DNA from: Cupriavidus sp. WKF15
GTDB lineage: Bacteria; Pseudomonadota; Gammaproteobacteria; Burkholderiales; Burkholderiaceae
Length of the DNA: 64,000 nt
Assembly (NCBI RefSeq): GCF_029278605.1
Contig: NZ_CP119573.1
Location: forward strand, 2,662,645 to 2,726,644
Direction: 5' to 3'
Made by a program: the position numbers and the translations under genes. The notes beneath the pieces are model-generated. The model was given only the letters and a program-made list of their open reading frames with translations. It ran no database searches and was not told where the DNA came from. Below, piece after piece: positions 43,502 to 51,979 of the stretch (the first letter of the stretch is position 1; the number at the start of each line of letters is the position of its first letter).

Positions 43502-44953
43502 TCAGACCGGATAGTGGCGCGGGGTGTTCTGGATCGTGATCCAGCGCAGCTCGGTGAATTCGGCCACCGCCGCCTGGCCGCCGAAGCGTCCATAGCCGCT
43601 CGCCTTGACGCCGCCAAACGGCATCTGCGCCTCGTCATGCACGGTGGGGCCGTTGATATGGCAGATGCCCGATTCGATCCGTTGGGCCACCGACAATGCG
43701 CGCGACACGTCGCGGCTGAATACCGACGCGGAAAGGCCATACTCGCTGTCGTTGGCCATGCGCACCGCCTCGTCGTCGCCGTCCACGCGCGCCACTGTCA
43801 CCACCGGACCGAACGATTCCTCGCGGTAGAGCCTCATGCCCGGCGCGATGCCGTCGACGATGACCGGCTGCAGGATCGCGCCGTCGGCGTGCAGGCCCAC
43901 GGGCAGGATCGCGCCCTGCGCGCGCGCATCCTCGACCAACGCGGCGATGCGCTGCGCTGCGTCCTTGCTGATCAGCGCGCCGAGCACGCTGGACGGATCG
44001 GCGGGGTCGCCGGCCCGCAGCGTCTTCGCCTTCGAGGACAGCTTCTCGACGAAGCGGTCCGCGATCTTGCGGTCCGCGATCACGCGCTCGGTCGACATGC
44101 AGATCTGGCCCTGGTTGAAGAAGGCGCCGAAGGCCACGGCATCGACTGCCGCATCGAGGTCCGCATCGTCGAGCACCAGCAGCGGCGCCTTGCCGCCGAG
44201 CTCCAGCAGCGCCGGCTTCAGGTGCCGGGCCGCGTGCTGCGCGATGATGCGGCCCACGTGCGTGGAGCCGGTGAAGTTGACGCGGCGCACCGCCGGATGC
44301 GCGATCAGCCGCTCGACCACCTGCGCCGCATCCTCGGGCGCGTTCGTGACCACGTTGACCACGCCATCACCGAGCCCCGCCTCCTGCAGCACCGTGCCGA
44401 TCAGGCGATGCACGCCGGGGCACGCCTCGGACGCCTTGAGCACCACCGTGTTGCCGCACGCGAGCGGCATCGCCAGCGCGCGCGTGCCGAGGATCACCGG
44501 CGCGTTCCACGGCGCGATGCCGAGCACCACGCCGCATGGCTGGCGTACGGCCATGGCGAGATTGCCCGGCACGTCCGACGGAATCACGCTGCCGTCGATC
44601 CGCGTCGTCATCGCGGCCGCCTCGCGCAGCATATTGGCCGCGAGCATCACGTTGAAGCCGTACCAGTTCGGCATCGCGCCGGTCTCGGCCACGCCGATGC
44701 GGATGAAGTCTTCCGTACGCTGGTCCATCAGGTCGGCGGCCTTCAGCAGCCGGCGGCGGCGCTCGCCGGGCAGCAGCGCCGCCCAGGCCGGGAAGGCGGC
44801 CGCGGCCGCTTCGACGGCGGCGTCCGCATCCGCCGGCGTGGCCGCCGGCGCGCGCGACACCACGGCTTCGGTCAGCGGATTGCGGCGCTCGAAAGTGGCG
44901 CCATCGGCGGCGTGCCGGTCCTGCCCGCCAATCAGCATGGTCAGTTCGTTCAT
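43502..44953 (-). CDS. vdh: Vanillin (benzaldehyde-type) dehydrogenase
   Basis: This 483-residue NAD(P)-dependent aldehyde dehydrogenase has GIAPWNAPVILGTRALA, FTGSTHVGRI, LELGGKAPLLVLDDAD with the general-base glutamate, and the catalytic cysteine in GQICMSTERV. I took the ATG at 44953 (GGAG 9 bases before); an ATG at 44959 is in frame. In this context it oxidises vanillin, released by the hydratase-lyase, to vanillate. It lies 70 bp upstream of fcs on the same strand. Confidence 0.88.
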   Translation of the reverse strand: MNELTMLIGGQDRHAADGATFERRNPLTEAVVSRAPAATPADADAAVEAAAAAFPAWAALLPGERRRRLLKAADLMDQRTEDFIRIGVAETGAMPNWYGFNVMLAANMLREAAAMTTRIDGSVIPSDVPGNLAMAVRQPCGVVLGIAPWNAPVILGTRALAMPLACGNTVVLKASEACPGVHRLIGTVLQEAGLGDGVVNVVTNAPEDAAQVVERLIAHPAVRRVNFTGSTHVGRIIAQHAARHLKPALLELGGKAPLLVLDDADLDAAVDAVAFGAFFNQGQICMSTERVIADRKIADRFVEKLSSKAKTLRAGDPADPSSVLGALISKDAAQRIAALVEDARAQGAILPVGLHADGAILQPVIVDGIAPGMRLYREESFGPVVTVARVDGDDEAVRMANDSEYGLSASVFSRDVSRALSVAQRIESGICHINGPTVHDEAQMPFGGVKASGYGRFGGQAAVAEFTELRWITIQNTPRHYPV

Positions 44954-45033
44954 CAGCATTGTCTCCTGGCGGCGGCTCTTGAGGCCGCCGGCTCGATTGG
45001 GGTGGTAGGCGGGGTGGTAGGCCGCGCCGCCGC

Positions 45034-45867
45034 TCAGGCGCGCTTGTAGGCCTGCAGGCCGGGCTTGATCGACTTGTCGTCGAGGAATTGCTTCAGGCCC
45101 TGCTCGCGCCCGTGTTCGGGATCGCGCAGCTGCGCCTGGTCGAGCTTCGCGTACAGGTAGTCCTCGTTCTGCTCCCACGTCAGCTCGCGGCTGCGCTTGA
45201 AGCCGATCTTGGCCGCGCGCAGCACCACCGGGTTCTTCTCGAGCAGCTTCCCGGCCAGCGCGATCGTGTGCTCGCGCAGCTGGGCACGCGGCACGCTTTC
45301 GTTGACCAGGCCCATCGCCGCGGCCTCGCTGCCGGTGAAGGTGTCGCCCGTCATGATGTAGTGCAGCGCCTTGCGGTGACCGACCGTATCGGCCATCGCC
45401 TTGCTGACCAGGTTTCCGGGCGGAATGCCCCAGTTGATCTCCGACAGGCCGAAGGTGGCCTCGTCGGCGGCGATCGCCAGGTCGCAGGCCACCAGCGGCG
45501 AGAAACCGCCGCCAAAGCACCAGCCGTTGACCATCGCGATGGTCGGCTTGCTGTACATGCGCAGGAGCCGCCATTGCCACTGCGAGGCATCGCGGCGGAT
45601 CTTCTCCTGCAGGATCTCGGGGCCGGCATCCACTTCACGGAAGTATTCCTTCAGATCCATGCCCGCCGTCCAGGCGTCACCGGCGCCGGTCAGCACCAGC
45701 ACCTTGGCGTCCGCATCCAGCTCCAGTTCTTCCAGCACCTGCACCATCTCGGCGTTCAGCGTGGGGTTCATCGCGTTGCGCTTCTCGGGCCGGTTGAATG
45801 TGACCCAGGCAATGCCCGCTTCCACACTGACCTTCACAGCCTTCCAGCGCCCTTCGTAATCAGCCAT
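45034..45867 (-). CDS. ech: Feruloyl-CoA hydratase/lyase (enoyl-CoA hydratase family)
   Basis: This 277-residue crotonase-fold enzyme starts at the ATG at 45867 behind CAAGGAGAG. It has the p-hydroxycinnamoyl-CoA hydratase/lyase pattern: AGDAWTAGMDLKEYFREV and the active-site SEINWGIPPGN. It turns feruloyl-CoA into vanillin and acetyl-CoA. It is the first gene of the operon ech-vdh-fcs-porin-Bug-amidohydrolase. A motif ATATCA-N2-CTACCTG lies 47 bp upstream of the start and is shared with the MarR promoter. Confidence 0.9.
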   Translation of the reverse strand: MADYEGRWKAVKVSVEAGIAWVTFNRPEKRNAMNPTLNAEMVQVLEELELDADAKVLVLTGAGDAWTAGMDLKEYFREVDAGPEILQEKIRRDASQWQWRLLRMYSKPTIAMVNGWCFGGGFSPLVACDLAIAADEATFGLSEINWGIPPGNLVSKAMADTVGHRKALHYIMTGDTFTGSEAAAMGLVNESVPRAQLREHTIALAGKLLEKNPVVLRAAKIGFKRSRELTWEQNEDYLYAKLDQAQLRDPEHGREQGLKQFLDDKSIKPGLQAYKRA

Positions 45868-45913
45868 CTCTGTCTCTCCTTGGTAGTCCGGCTCCGTCAT
45901 GAACCTCAGTGTA

Positions 45914-45928
45914 ATATCAAGCTACCTG
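45914..45928. promoter_or_regulatory. Motif ATATCA-N2-CTACCTG in the ech promoter
   Basis: It lies 47 bp upstream of ech, in the divergent region to 46079, and is followed by TGATA, so TATCA-N7-TGATA forms an inverted repeat. It matches the site upstream of marR at 32901 in 13 of 15 bases. Confidence 0.5.
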
Positions 45929-46078
45929 ATACATCAAGGAGAATATCCTTGCTGCGTGTAAACCCGGATGCGACTCTGGCCTCGGCGAGTGGTCCGCGGA
46001 AAAAATCGCTGCTCCGGGAATTGCGCGGCCCATCATCGGACAATCAGTGAGATATGCTGATATGCATAGCATTGCCTT

Positions 46079-46867
46079 ATGGAGCCTCAAGTGGACGCTG
46101 CCGAACTCCGGCCCCTGTCCGCGTTTGCCAGCAAGTTGGCCGACGTCGCCCGCGCCAGAGCCATGCATTACTTCCGGTCCGACGTGGAGATCGCAATCAA
46201 AACGGACGCGAGTCCCGTCACCCGGGCCGACCGGGAAATCGAGTCGGAACTCCGGTCGCTGATTGCCAACCGGTACCCGCACCATGCCTTTTTCGGCGAA
46301 GAATCCGGCGGCTCCATCGGCGCCGGGCTCGGCTGGGTCATCGACCCCATCGACGGCACGAAGAGCTTTATCTGCGGCGTACCACTGTTCGGCTGCCTCA
46401 TTGCCCTGCTTGAAGACGGCAAGCCGGTGCTTGGCTTGATCGAAATGCCGGCGCTGCGCGAACGCTGGGTCGGGTATGCCGGACGGACCACCTTCAACGA
46501 AACACCGGCGCGCGTGAACGCATGCACATCGCTGAAGGACGCGCGGCTCTTTGCCACCTCGCCAGACATGTTCGACGGCCAGGATGCGGACGCCTTCTCC
46601 GCCCTCAGTCGCGAAGTCGGGATGCGCAGATTTGGCACCGATTGCTATGCCTATGGGCTGCTCGCCTCCGGGCTTTGCGACTTGGTCGTGGAAGCCAACC
46701 TCGAGATCTACGACGTCGTGGCGCTGGTGCCGGTCATCGAGAACGCGGGCGGCATCGTGACGGACTGGAACGGGCGGCCTATCGACAAGGATTTTTCAGG
46801 CCGGTTGCTGGCGGCAGCGACACCGGCGCTGCACCGTCAGGCGATGGCAGCGCTCAGACGCCGATGA
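46079..46867 (+). CDS. Inositol-monophosphatase-family phosphatase (possible histidinol phosphatase)
   Basis: This 262-residue protein has the family signatures FGEESGGS, DPIDGTKSFICGVP (catalytic metal Asp and Asp) and a C-terminal EIYDVVALVPVIENAGGIVT. Relatives dephosphorylate inositol phosphates, histidinol phosphate or other small sugar phosphates. The start at 46079 is accepted from the open frame, but no clear ribosome binding site is seen. It is divergent from ech and has no operon partner here, so the substrate is uncertain. Confidence 0.78.
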   Translation: MEPQVDAAELRPLSAFASKLADVARARAMHYFRSDVEIAIKTDASPVTRADREIESELRSLIANRYPHHAFFGEESGGSIGAGLGWVIDPIDGTKSFICGVPLFGCLIALLEDGKPVLGLIEMPALRERWVGYAGRTTFNETPARVNACTSLKDARLFATSPDMFDGQDADAFSALSREVGMRRFGTDCYAYGLLASGLCDLVVEANLEIYDVVALVPVIENAGGIVTDWNGRPIDKDFSGRLLAAATPALHRQAMAALRRR

Positions 46868-47186
46868 AAACCATTGCTCGGATACCCGTCAGCTGAATTG
46901 CTTGCCTACCGCCGCACAGGTGGAGGGCCGACACAGCCGGGAAACAATATATCGAAGCACGGAGGGCCGTTCCCGGCCATGAAGGGCCCCTCGTCCGACG
47001 CGTCATCGAGACATTCACATGGCAGTTCCACTCAGCAAGCGGTCGTTCGATCGCCGAGACACGGCGCCGCGTCATCGGCCGACAGGACTAAGCCTCATGT
47101 TCGCGTCGATCAAGTAGGCGTGCGGAAAGTGTAACTGCCGTTGAGAGGCGGTATCTCCTCTGCGCGGTGCCTGCGTATCACACCAT
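46868..47186. other. Convergent intergenic region, nothing recognised
   Basis: This 319-bp stretch lies between the phosphatase and the aqpS stop codon, both genes pointing at it. No gene with family support, clear terminator or repeat was found; it may hold transcript 3' ends. Confidence 0.4.
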
Positions 47187-47885
47187 CTAGTGCTTCCCTG
47201 AAGGCTCGGTTGAAGTTGGCCGATCGAATCGTGTCGCGCGCTGTTCAAGCGCGCGATTCAGCGCCAGTCCGATCATTGCCCCGACAAGCTGGGAAATGAT
47301 GAATCCAGGCACGCTACTCGGCGCGATGCCGGCAAAGCTATTGCTGAACATTCGCCCGAACGCTGCCGCAGGATTGGCAAACGATGTGGACGCAGTGAAC
47401 CAGTACGCCGCGCCGATGTAAGCGGCGACTGTGGCAGATGCCCGCCCGCTCGGCGTTCGCAGAATCACCAGTAGCAGTCCCCCGGTGGCTACAGTCTCGG
47501 CAATCCACTGCCCCGAGCCGCTGCGCACCTTCGCAGAGAACTGGAGTAGCGGCAAGTCGAACATGGCGTGCGTCAGCCAGGCGCCCAGCACTGCGCCTGC
47601 CAACTGTACCGCGATGTACGGGGCCAGCGCCGCGCCCGGTAGTTCGCCCCGCAACGCCATCGCCAAGCTGACCGCAGGATTGAAATGCGCGCCACTCAGC
47701 GGCCCGAAGACTTCAATCAGAACGTACAAGCCGCCTACAGTCGCTGCGGTGTTGGCCAGCAGCGCCACCGCGACGTTCCCGCCCGCCAACCTCTCGCCCA
47801 TGATGCCGGAGCCTATGACGATGGCAAGCAGCGACGCTGTTCCCAGTCCTTCTGCGAGAAGCCGGGTCCGAAGGTCAGTCACCAT
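47187..47885 (-). CDS. aqpS: Aquaglyceroporin of the arsenic operon (AqpS-like)
   Basis: This 232-residue MIP-family channel has six helices and the two pore motifs, SGAHFNPAVSLAMAL and SFANPAAAFGRMF, and ends in a Ser/Pro tail. In Sinorhizobium meliloti a channel of this type replaces ArsB and lets arsenite formed by ArsC flow out of the cell. It starts 3 bp after the arsC stop, so it is the last gene of arsR-arsI-arsC-aqpS. No other arsenite exporter is in the window. Confidence 0.82.
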   Translation of the reverse strand: MVTDLRTRLLAEGLGTASLLAIVIGSGIMGERLAGGNVAVALLANTAATVGGLYVLIEVFGPLSGAHFNPAVSLAMALRGELPGAALAPYIAVQLAGAVLGAWLTHAMFDLPLLQFSAKVRSGSGQWIAETVATGGLLLVILRTPSGRASATVAAYIGAAYWFTASTSFANPAAAFGRMFSNSFAGIAPSSVPGFIISQLVGAMIGLALNRALEQRATRFDRPTSTEPSGKH

Positions 47886-47887
47886 GT

Positions 47888-48382
47888 TCAGCTTTGCGAG
47901 ATACGGTCGAGGTGCTGTTGCAACTCAGCATTGCTCAGAGTGTCGAGTGGCAGCATCAGCAATTGCAGCATGCGGTAGCCGATGGCCTGCCGCGTAAGTT
48001 CGAAGGCTTGGCGCTTGCCTTCGTCCCCTTCTGGTGCATTGGACGGGTCAACGTAGCCCCAATGCACCTTGACGGGACTGCCCGGCCAATAGGGACATCG
48101 CTCGGCAGCCGCGCTGTCGCATACGGTTATGACGATACGCATCTGCGGCGCGCCATCGGCCACGAACTCATCCCAGCTTTTGCTGCGATAGCCCGTGGTG
48201 TCGATTCCCGCATTGGTGAGCGCTTCCAGCGCGAACGGATTGACGCGGCCACTCGGGGCGCTCCCGGCACTGAAGGCTCGCACATCCTTGCCAAGCTTTT
48301 GCGCCCAATGGTTCAGCATGCCCTCGCTCAGTACGCTGCGCGCGGAGTTGTGGGTGCAGAGGATCAGGACATTAGCGGTCAC
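47888..48382 (-). CDS. arsC: Thioredoxin-type arsenate reductase (ArsC, LMW-PTP fold)
   Basis: This 164-residue protein has the phosphatase loop CTHNSARS (Cys9-X5-Arg15) near the N-terminus, then SAGSAPSGRVNPFALEAL and SKSWDEFV, and a cysteine pair region (VCDSAAAERCPYW). It reduces arsenate to arsenite with a thioredoxin partner, unlike the glutaredoxin-type ArsC. It lies between arsI and aqpS with short gaps (10 bp and 2 bp). Confidence 0.85.
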   Translation of the reverse strand: MTANVLILCTHNSARSVLSEGMLNHWAQKLGKDVRAFSAGSAPSGRVNPFALEALTNAGIDTTGYRSKSWDEFVADGAPQMRIVITVCDSAAAERCPYWPGSPVKVHWGYVDPSNAPEGDEGKRQAFELTRQAIGYRMLQLLMLPLDTLSNAELQQHLDRISQS

Positions 48383-48392
48383 TCGAACGCAC

Positions 48393-48869
48393 CTAGCAAC
48401 AAGGGGAATCGGAAGACTTCACGGCAATGCCGAGCGGCTTGCCGCGAGGCGCGCAGCACGCCGGTCCTTCGCCCGTTTCCACAGCCGACCTACTCTCGCC
48501 AAACACCGGGATATTGCCGAGCGTGTGGAAATGCTCCCAGGCGATGCCTTGCGGATCAGTGATCCAGTGCTTCTCGCTTCGGGCGTAGCAACAGGCGGTT
48601 TCGCCCTGATCGAGCAGCGACATGTCCGCAGCCTCAGCACGCTCCTTCAGTTCGGCCAGCTCGCTGGCATCGTCTACTTGGACGCCAAGGTGGTCCACGC
48701 CTACCTTGCCGCCGCGCGTGGAGATTGCGAAATTGATGCGAGGATCGTCCAGCATCCACTTGGCGTAATCGCCCTCAACGCGCGTGGGCTCGGCCGCGAA
48801 TAGCTTCGAATAGAAGGCGATGCTCTTGCCGAGATCGTCAACGTGAACATGTACGTGAAAGCGCTTCAT
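48393..48869 (-). CDS. arsI: C-As lyase ArsI (methylarsenite demethylase)
   Basis: This 158-residue VOC-fold dioxygenase shows the ArsI pattern: N-terminal HVHVHVDDL with His5, His60 in GVDHLGVQ, Glu112 in AWEHFHTLG as likely iron ligands, and vicinal Cys93-Cys94 in ETACCYARSEKHW that would hold the methylarsenical. The spacing is close to that of Thermomonospora ArsI (His5, His62, Glu115, Cys96-Cys97). It cleaves the C-As bond of methylarsenite to arsenite. An extra C-terminal Cys-rich tail (ACC and SPCC) may bind arsenic. It is 13 bp after arsR. Confidence 0.8.
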   Translation of the reverse strand: MKRFHVHVHVDDLGKSIAFYSKLFAAEPTRVEGDYAKWMLDDPRINFAISTRGGKVGVDHLGVQVDDASELAELKERAEAADMSLLDQGETACCYARSEKHWITDPQGIAWEHFHTLGNIPVFGESRSAVETGEGPACCAPRGKPLGIAVKSSDSPCC

Positions 48870-48882
48870 CAGGGAATCTCCA

Positions 48883-49206
48883 TCAGCATTTGCAGTTGGT
48901 GGCGCTGGGGCTGAGACAAGCCTCGCCTTGGCAACAGTTCTCGGTCAAAAAGCCCAGCACTCCGTCCATGTGGTCGAACGCGGCCCGGTAGATCAGATTG
49001 CGCCCGTCACGCTCCTGCGTTACCAGCTTCGCGTTCATCAGTTCTTTGAGGTGGAACGACAGCGTTGCGCCCGGTACATCGAGCACTTCGCCCATGGCGC
49101 TGGGTGTTAGTCCATCCTGGCCAGCAACCACCAGCATCCGGAAAACCTGGAGGCGAAGGCTGTGAGCAAGGGCGGCAAGGGAGCGGATGACGTCTTGTTC
49201 TTCCAT
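48883..49206 (-). CDS. arsR: ArsR-family arsenic-responsive repressor
   Basis: This 107-residue protein has the ArsR winged helix (VPGATLSFHLKELMNAKLV, then RNLIYRAAFDHM) and a C-terminal cysteine set C91-C92-X4-C97 plus C105 and C107. The CC-X4-C group resembles the As(III) site of AfArsR/CgArsR-type repressors, not the helix-4 site of E. coli ArsR. It should bind the AT-rich promoter just upstream of its start (about 49207-49232) and leave when arsenite binds. It is the first gene of the operon. Confidence 0.82.
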   Translation of the reverse strand: MEEQDVIRSLAALAHSLRLQVFRMLVVAGQDGLTPSAMGEVLDVPGATLSFHLKELMNAKLVTQERDGRNLIYRAAFDHMDGVLGFLTENCCQGEACLSPSATNCKC

Positions 49207-49514
49207 ATTTCCAATACTACCAAAATATCAAACGAACAACCAGGCCGCCTCATTGCCAGGGAAGCGCTCAGTGACCGCTGTTCTTCGGAAGTTGACGCCG
49301 CAGCCGTGCTGGGGCGGACGACGGCAGCGGGTCGGCCTTAGACCCTCGCGGTTTCGCGGCGACGACCCGGCCGCAGCCAGTTTCGGCATTCATCAATGCC
49401 AGCTCCGACGGCCGCTTTAAGTCATCACCTGCCGAGCATGATCTGGGCGCCATGCAATGCCACGGATAGAGCACATCCGTCCACACTACGGCCAACCTCT
49501 GTTCGCGCCAGCGC
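49207..49514. other. Intergenic region upstream of arsR, downstream of LysR remnant
   Basis: The first 30 bp are AT-rich and hold the arsR promoter. The rest (about 280 bp) has no gene with family support. Confidence 0.4.
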
Positions 49515-49904
49515 CTAGCGCTTCACGATGGCCGTCAGCGTATCCACGAAGGCCAGCGCCAAGCGGGACAGCGGCTCGGTCTGCACGTGGAAGATCTGCA
49601 CCGAGGCATTGACCTTGGTGCGCACCGGCACCGCCACCACATCGGGCCAGTCCTGGCCGAACACGGTCATGGCATCGACCAGCGCAATGCCAGCGCCCGC
49701 TTGGGCCAGCGCCCTGGCCACGTGGGCTTGTTCCACCTGCACCCGCATGTCAGGCTGGCCACCTTCGCGGTCAAAGACCTCATGCACCAGCAGGCCGAAG
49801 GGCACGTCCGGTCCGTATCCGATCAGATCTTCCCCCGCCAGTTCACTTGGGCGGACCGAGCTTCGCGTACTGAGCCGGTGCCCGGCGGGAATCAGCGGCA
49901 GCCC
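49515..49904 (-). pseudogene. LysR-family regulator remnant, C-terminal part
   Basis: Read on the minus strand from about 49904, residues starting GLPLIPAGHRL and running through RPSELAGEDLIGYGP and QAGAGIALVDAMTVFG to the stop at 49515 are the last roughly 130 residues of a LysR effector domain. There is no helix-turn-helix upstream in this frame. The matching N-terminal part is found directly adjacent but on the opposite strand, so this gene is broken. Confidence 0.65.
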
Positions 49905-49908
49905 ACAA

Positions 49909-50038
49909 GGCGTGGCGTTGACGGACGCAGGCCGGGCATTTATCGACCACGCGCGACTGGCCATGGCACAGGTCGACGCCGCGGTGGAAGCGGCCCGCCG
50001 CGCCGCACATCCTGCCAAGCCGCGCTTTGCGCTCGGCC
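49909..50038 (+). pseudogene. LysR-family regulator remnant, linker part, inverted
   Basis: On the plus strand, VALTDAGRAFIDHARLAMAQ, a short linker helix and PAKPRFALG are the end of the LysR DNA-binding domain and the linker helix. The segment begins 5 bp from the start of the minus-strand C-terminal remnant. The helix-turn-helix and about 80 residues of the effector domain are missing. Confidence 0.6.
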
Positions 50039-50277
50039 GAGGCCGGCCAGTTTGAGTCATTCCGGCAGGATGTGTCCAATGACCGCAAAGCCGCAGCGCA
50101 AAAGCAAACGCCCTTGGCTACGCGAAGCATTAACGATGCACTGCCGCCGCATGGTTCGACCGCATCTCATCTTTTGCGGGGCGAGGGTTGGGCGTCTGAA
50201 GGCGCAGAAGTCGCCGGTATCGGAAGGGAACATCCCCGCACATGCTCGTCTTCCAATTGCGAAACCGGCGCAGTGGC

Positions 50278-51963
50278 TTACGCCGGAAGTGCCCGTGGCA
50301 CCGAAGCAAGCAGCGACCGAGTGTAGGGATGCGCGGGCCGTTGCCAGATCTCGTCGCGGGCGCCGCTCTCGACAAGCCGGCCCTCGCGCATGACCAGGAT
50401 GCGGTCGGCGATATAACGCACGACGCCAAGGTCATGCGAGATGAACAGGCATGACAGCCCATACTCGGCCTGCAGGTCGGCGAGCAGGTTCAGAACCTGC
50501 GCCTGCACCGAAACGTCGAGCGCCGACACCGGCTCATCGCAGACGAGCAGACGCGGCCTGACAATCAGCGCGCGCGCAATGCCGATGCGCTGGCGCTGGC
50601 CCCCGGAAAACTCGTGCGGATAGCGGTGCAGCACCGCAGCGGGCAAGCCCACGCGGTCAATTATCGCCGCCGCGCGAGCGCGCCGTTCCTGCCGATCCCG
50701 CACACCGTGGATCTGCAGCGCGCCTTCCAGCACCTCGGCGACGGTCTTGCGCGGATTGAGCGAGCTGTACGGATCCTGGAACACCAACTGCATCGCGCCC
50801 CGCCACGGGCGCATTCGCCGGCGCTCGACCGGCGCGATGTCGGTGCCTTCGAATACGATACGCCCCGCGTCATGGTCCGCCAGGCGCAGCACGGCCCGCG
50901 CGAGCGTGGATTTGCCGCAGCCCGATTCTCCAACCAGACCCACGGTCTCGCCCGCGGCAATGGAAAAGGAAACGCCCCGCACTGCCGCGGTAGCGTGGGC
51001 GCCGGAGCGGTGCGTCACATGGAGATCCTCGACATCGAGCACGGCCGGTGCCGGACCGGTGGCCTTGCTGCTGGCCGCACGCAGCGCCGGACGTTCGAGC
51101 CGGAATGCCGCCGGCGTGCCGTCGGCGCGGCGGTCCACGCGGATCTCGGGCAGGCGGGCCTGCCGATAGTGCGGCACCACGCCGTCCGCGGCGCTCAGCG
51201 ATGCGCCGAGCAGCCCGCGCGTATAGGGGTGGGCCGGTTCACGGAACAAGGTCCGGGCAGACTGCTCCTCCACCTTGATGCCGTCGTGCATGACAGCAAC
51301 GCGATCCGCCCAGCGCGCCACTACGCCGAGGTCGTGCGTGATCAGCAGCATCGCCATGCGCAGTTCGCGCCGGAGCGTATCCAGCAACTCGAGAATCTGC
51401 GCCTGCACGGTGACATCGAGCGCGGTGGTCGGCTCATCGGCCACGAGCAGCTTCGGCGTGCAGGCGATCGCCATGGCGATCATCACGCGCTGGCGCTGCC
51501 CGCCCGACAACTGGTGGGGAAAGGCATGGAAGCGCCGCTGCGGTTCGGGAATCCGGACCTGGTCCAGCAGTTCGACTGCCCGCGCATGGGCCGCCTGCGC
51601 CGATAGCGCGGTATGCAGCCGCAGGGTCTCGATGACCTGCGCGCCGACGCTCAGCACCGGGTTGAGCGAGGTCATCGGCTCCTGGAAGATCATCGACACC
51701 GTGTTGCCGCGCAGCGTGGTCATGTCGCGCTCGCTCAGCGTCAGCAGGTCGCGCCCTTCCAGCAGCACGCGCCCGCGCATCTGCGCGGACGCCGGTAGCA
51801 GCCGCAGCAGCGCCAGCGCGGTGGTGGACTTGCCACAGCCCGACTCGCCCACGAGCGCGACGGTCTCGCCGGCGCCGACATCAAGGCTCAGGTTCGCGAC
51901 GGCGGGCCGTGCAGCGTCGGGATAGCGGATGGAAAGCTCCTGCAGGGAAAGCAACGGCTTCAT
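50278..51963 (-). CDS. Fused double ABC ATPase of a peptide/glutathione-type importer (GsiA/DppDF-like)
   Basis: This 561-residue protein contains two complete ABC domains, each with GESGCGKST (Walker A), a LSGGQRQRV or FSGGQRQRI signature and DEP Walker B (VADEPTTALD; CDEPVSALD), joined near residue 280. Such fusions power oligopeptide/nickel/glutathione importers such as GsiABCD. I started at the ATG at 51963. It is the last gene of a minus-strand operon with permeases at 52578-54572 and the binding protein at 54582-56297. In this location it probably imports an organosulfur compound. Confidence 0.88.
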   Translation of the reverse strand: MKPLLSLQELSIRYPDAARPAVANLSLDVGAGETVALVGESGCGKSTTALALLRLLPASAQMRGRVLLEGRDLLTLSERDMTTLRGNTVSMIFQEPMTSLNPVLSVGAQVIETLRLHTALSAQAAHARAVELLDQVRIPEPQRRFHAFPHQLSGGQRQRVMIAMAIACTPKLLVADEPTTALDVTVQAQILELLDTLRRELRMAMLLITHDLGVVARWADRVAVMHDGIKVEEQSARTLFREPAHPYTRGLLGASLSAADGVVPHYRQARLPEIRVDRRADGTPAAFRLERPALRAASSKATGPAPAVLDVEDLHVTHRSGAHATAAVRGVSFSIAAGETVGLVGESGCGKSTLARAVLRLADHDAGRIVFEGTDIAPVERRRMRPWRGAMQLVFQDPYSSLNPRKTVAEVLEGALQIHGVRDRQERRARAAAIIDRVGLPAAVLHRYPHEFSGGQRQRIGIARALIVRPRLLVCDEPVSALDVSVQAQVLNLLADLQAEYGLSCLFISHDLGVVRYIADRILVMREGRLVESGARDEIWQRPAHPYTRSLLASVPRALPA

Positions 51964-51979
51964 GATGCCTCGGGACAAG

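Noticed and set aside
49207..49514. Possible mobile-element remnant upstream of arsR
   Set aside because: No transposase motifs or inverted repeats could be recognised.
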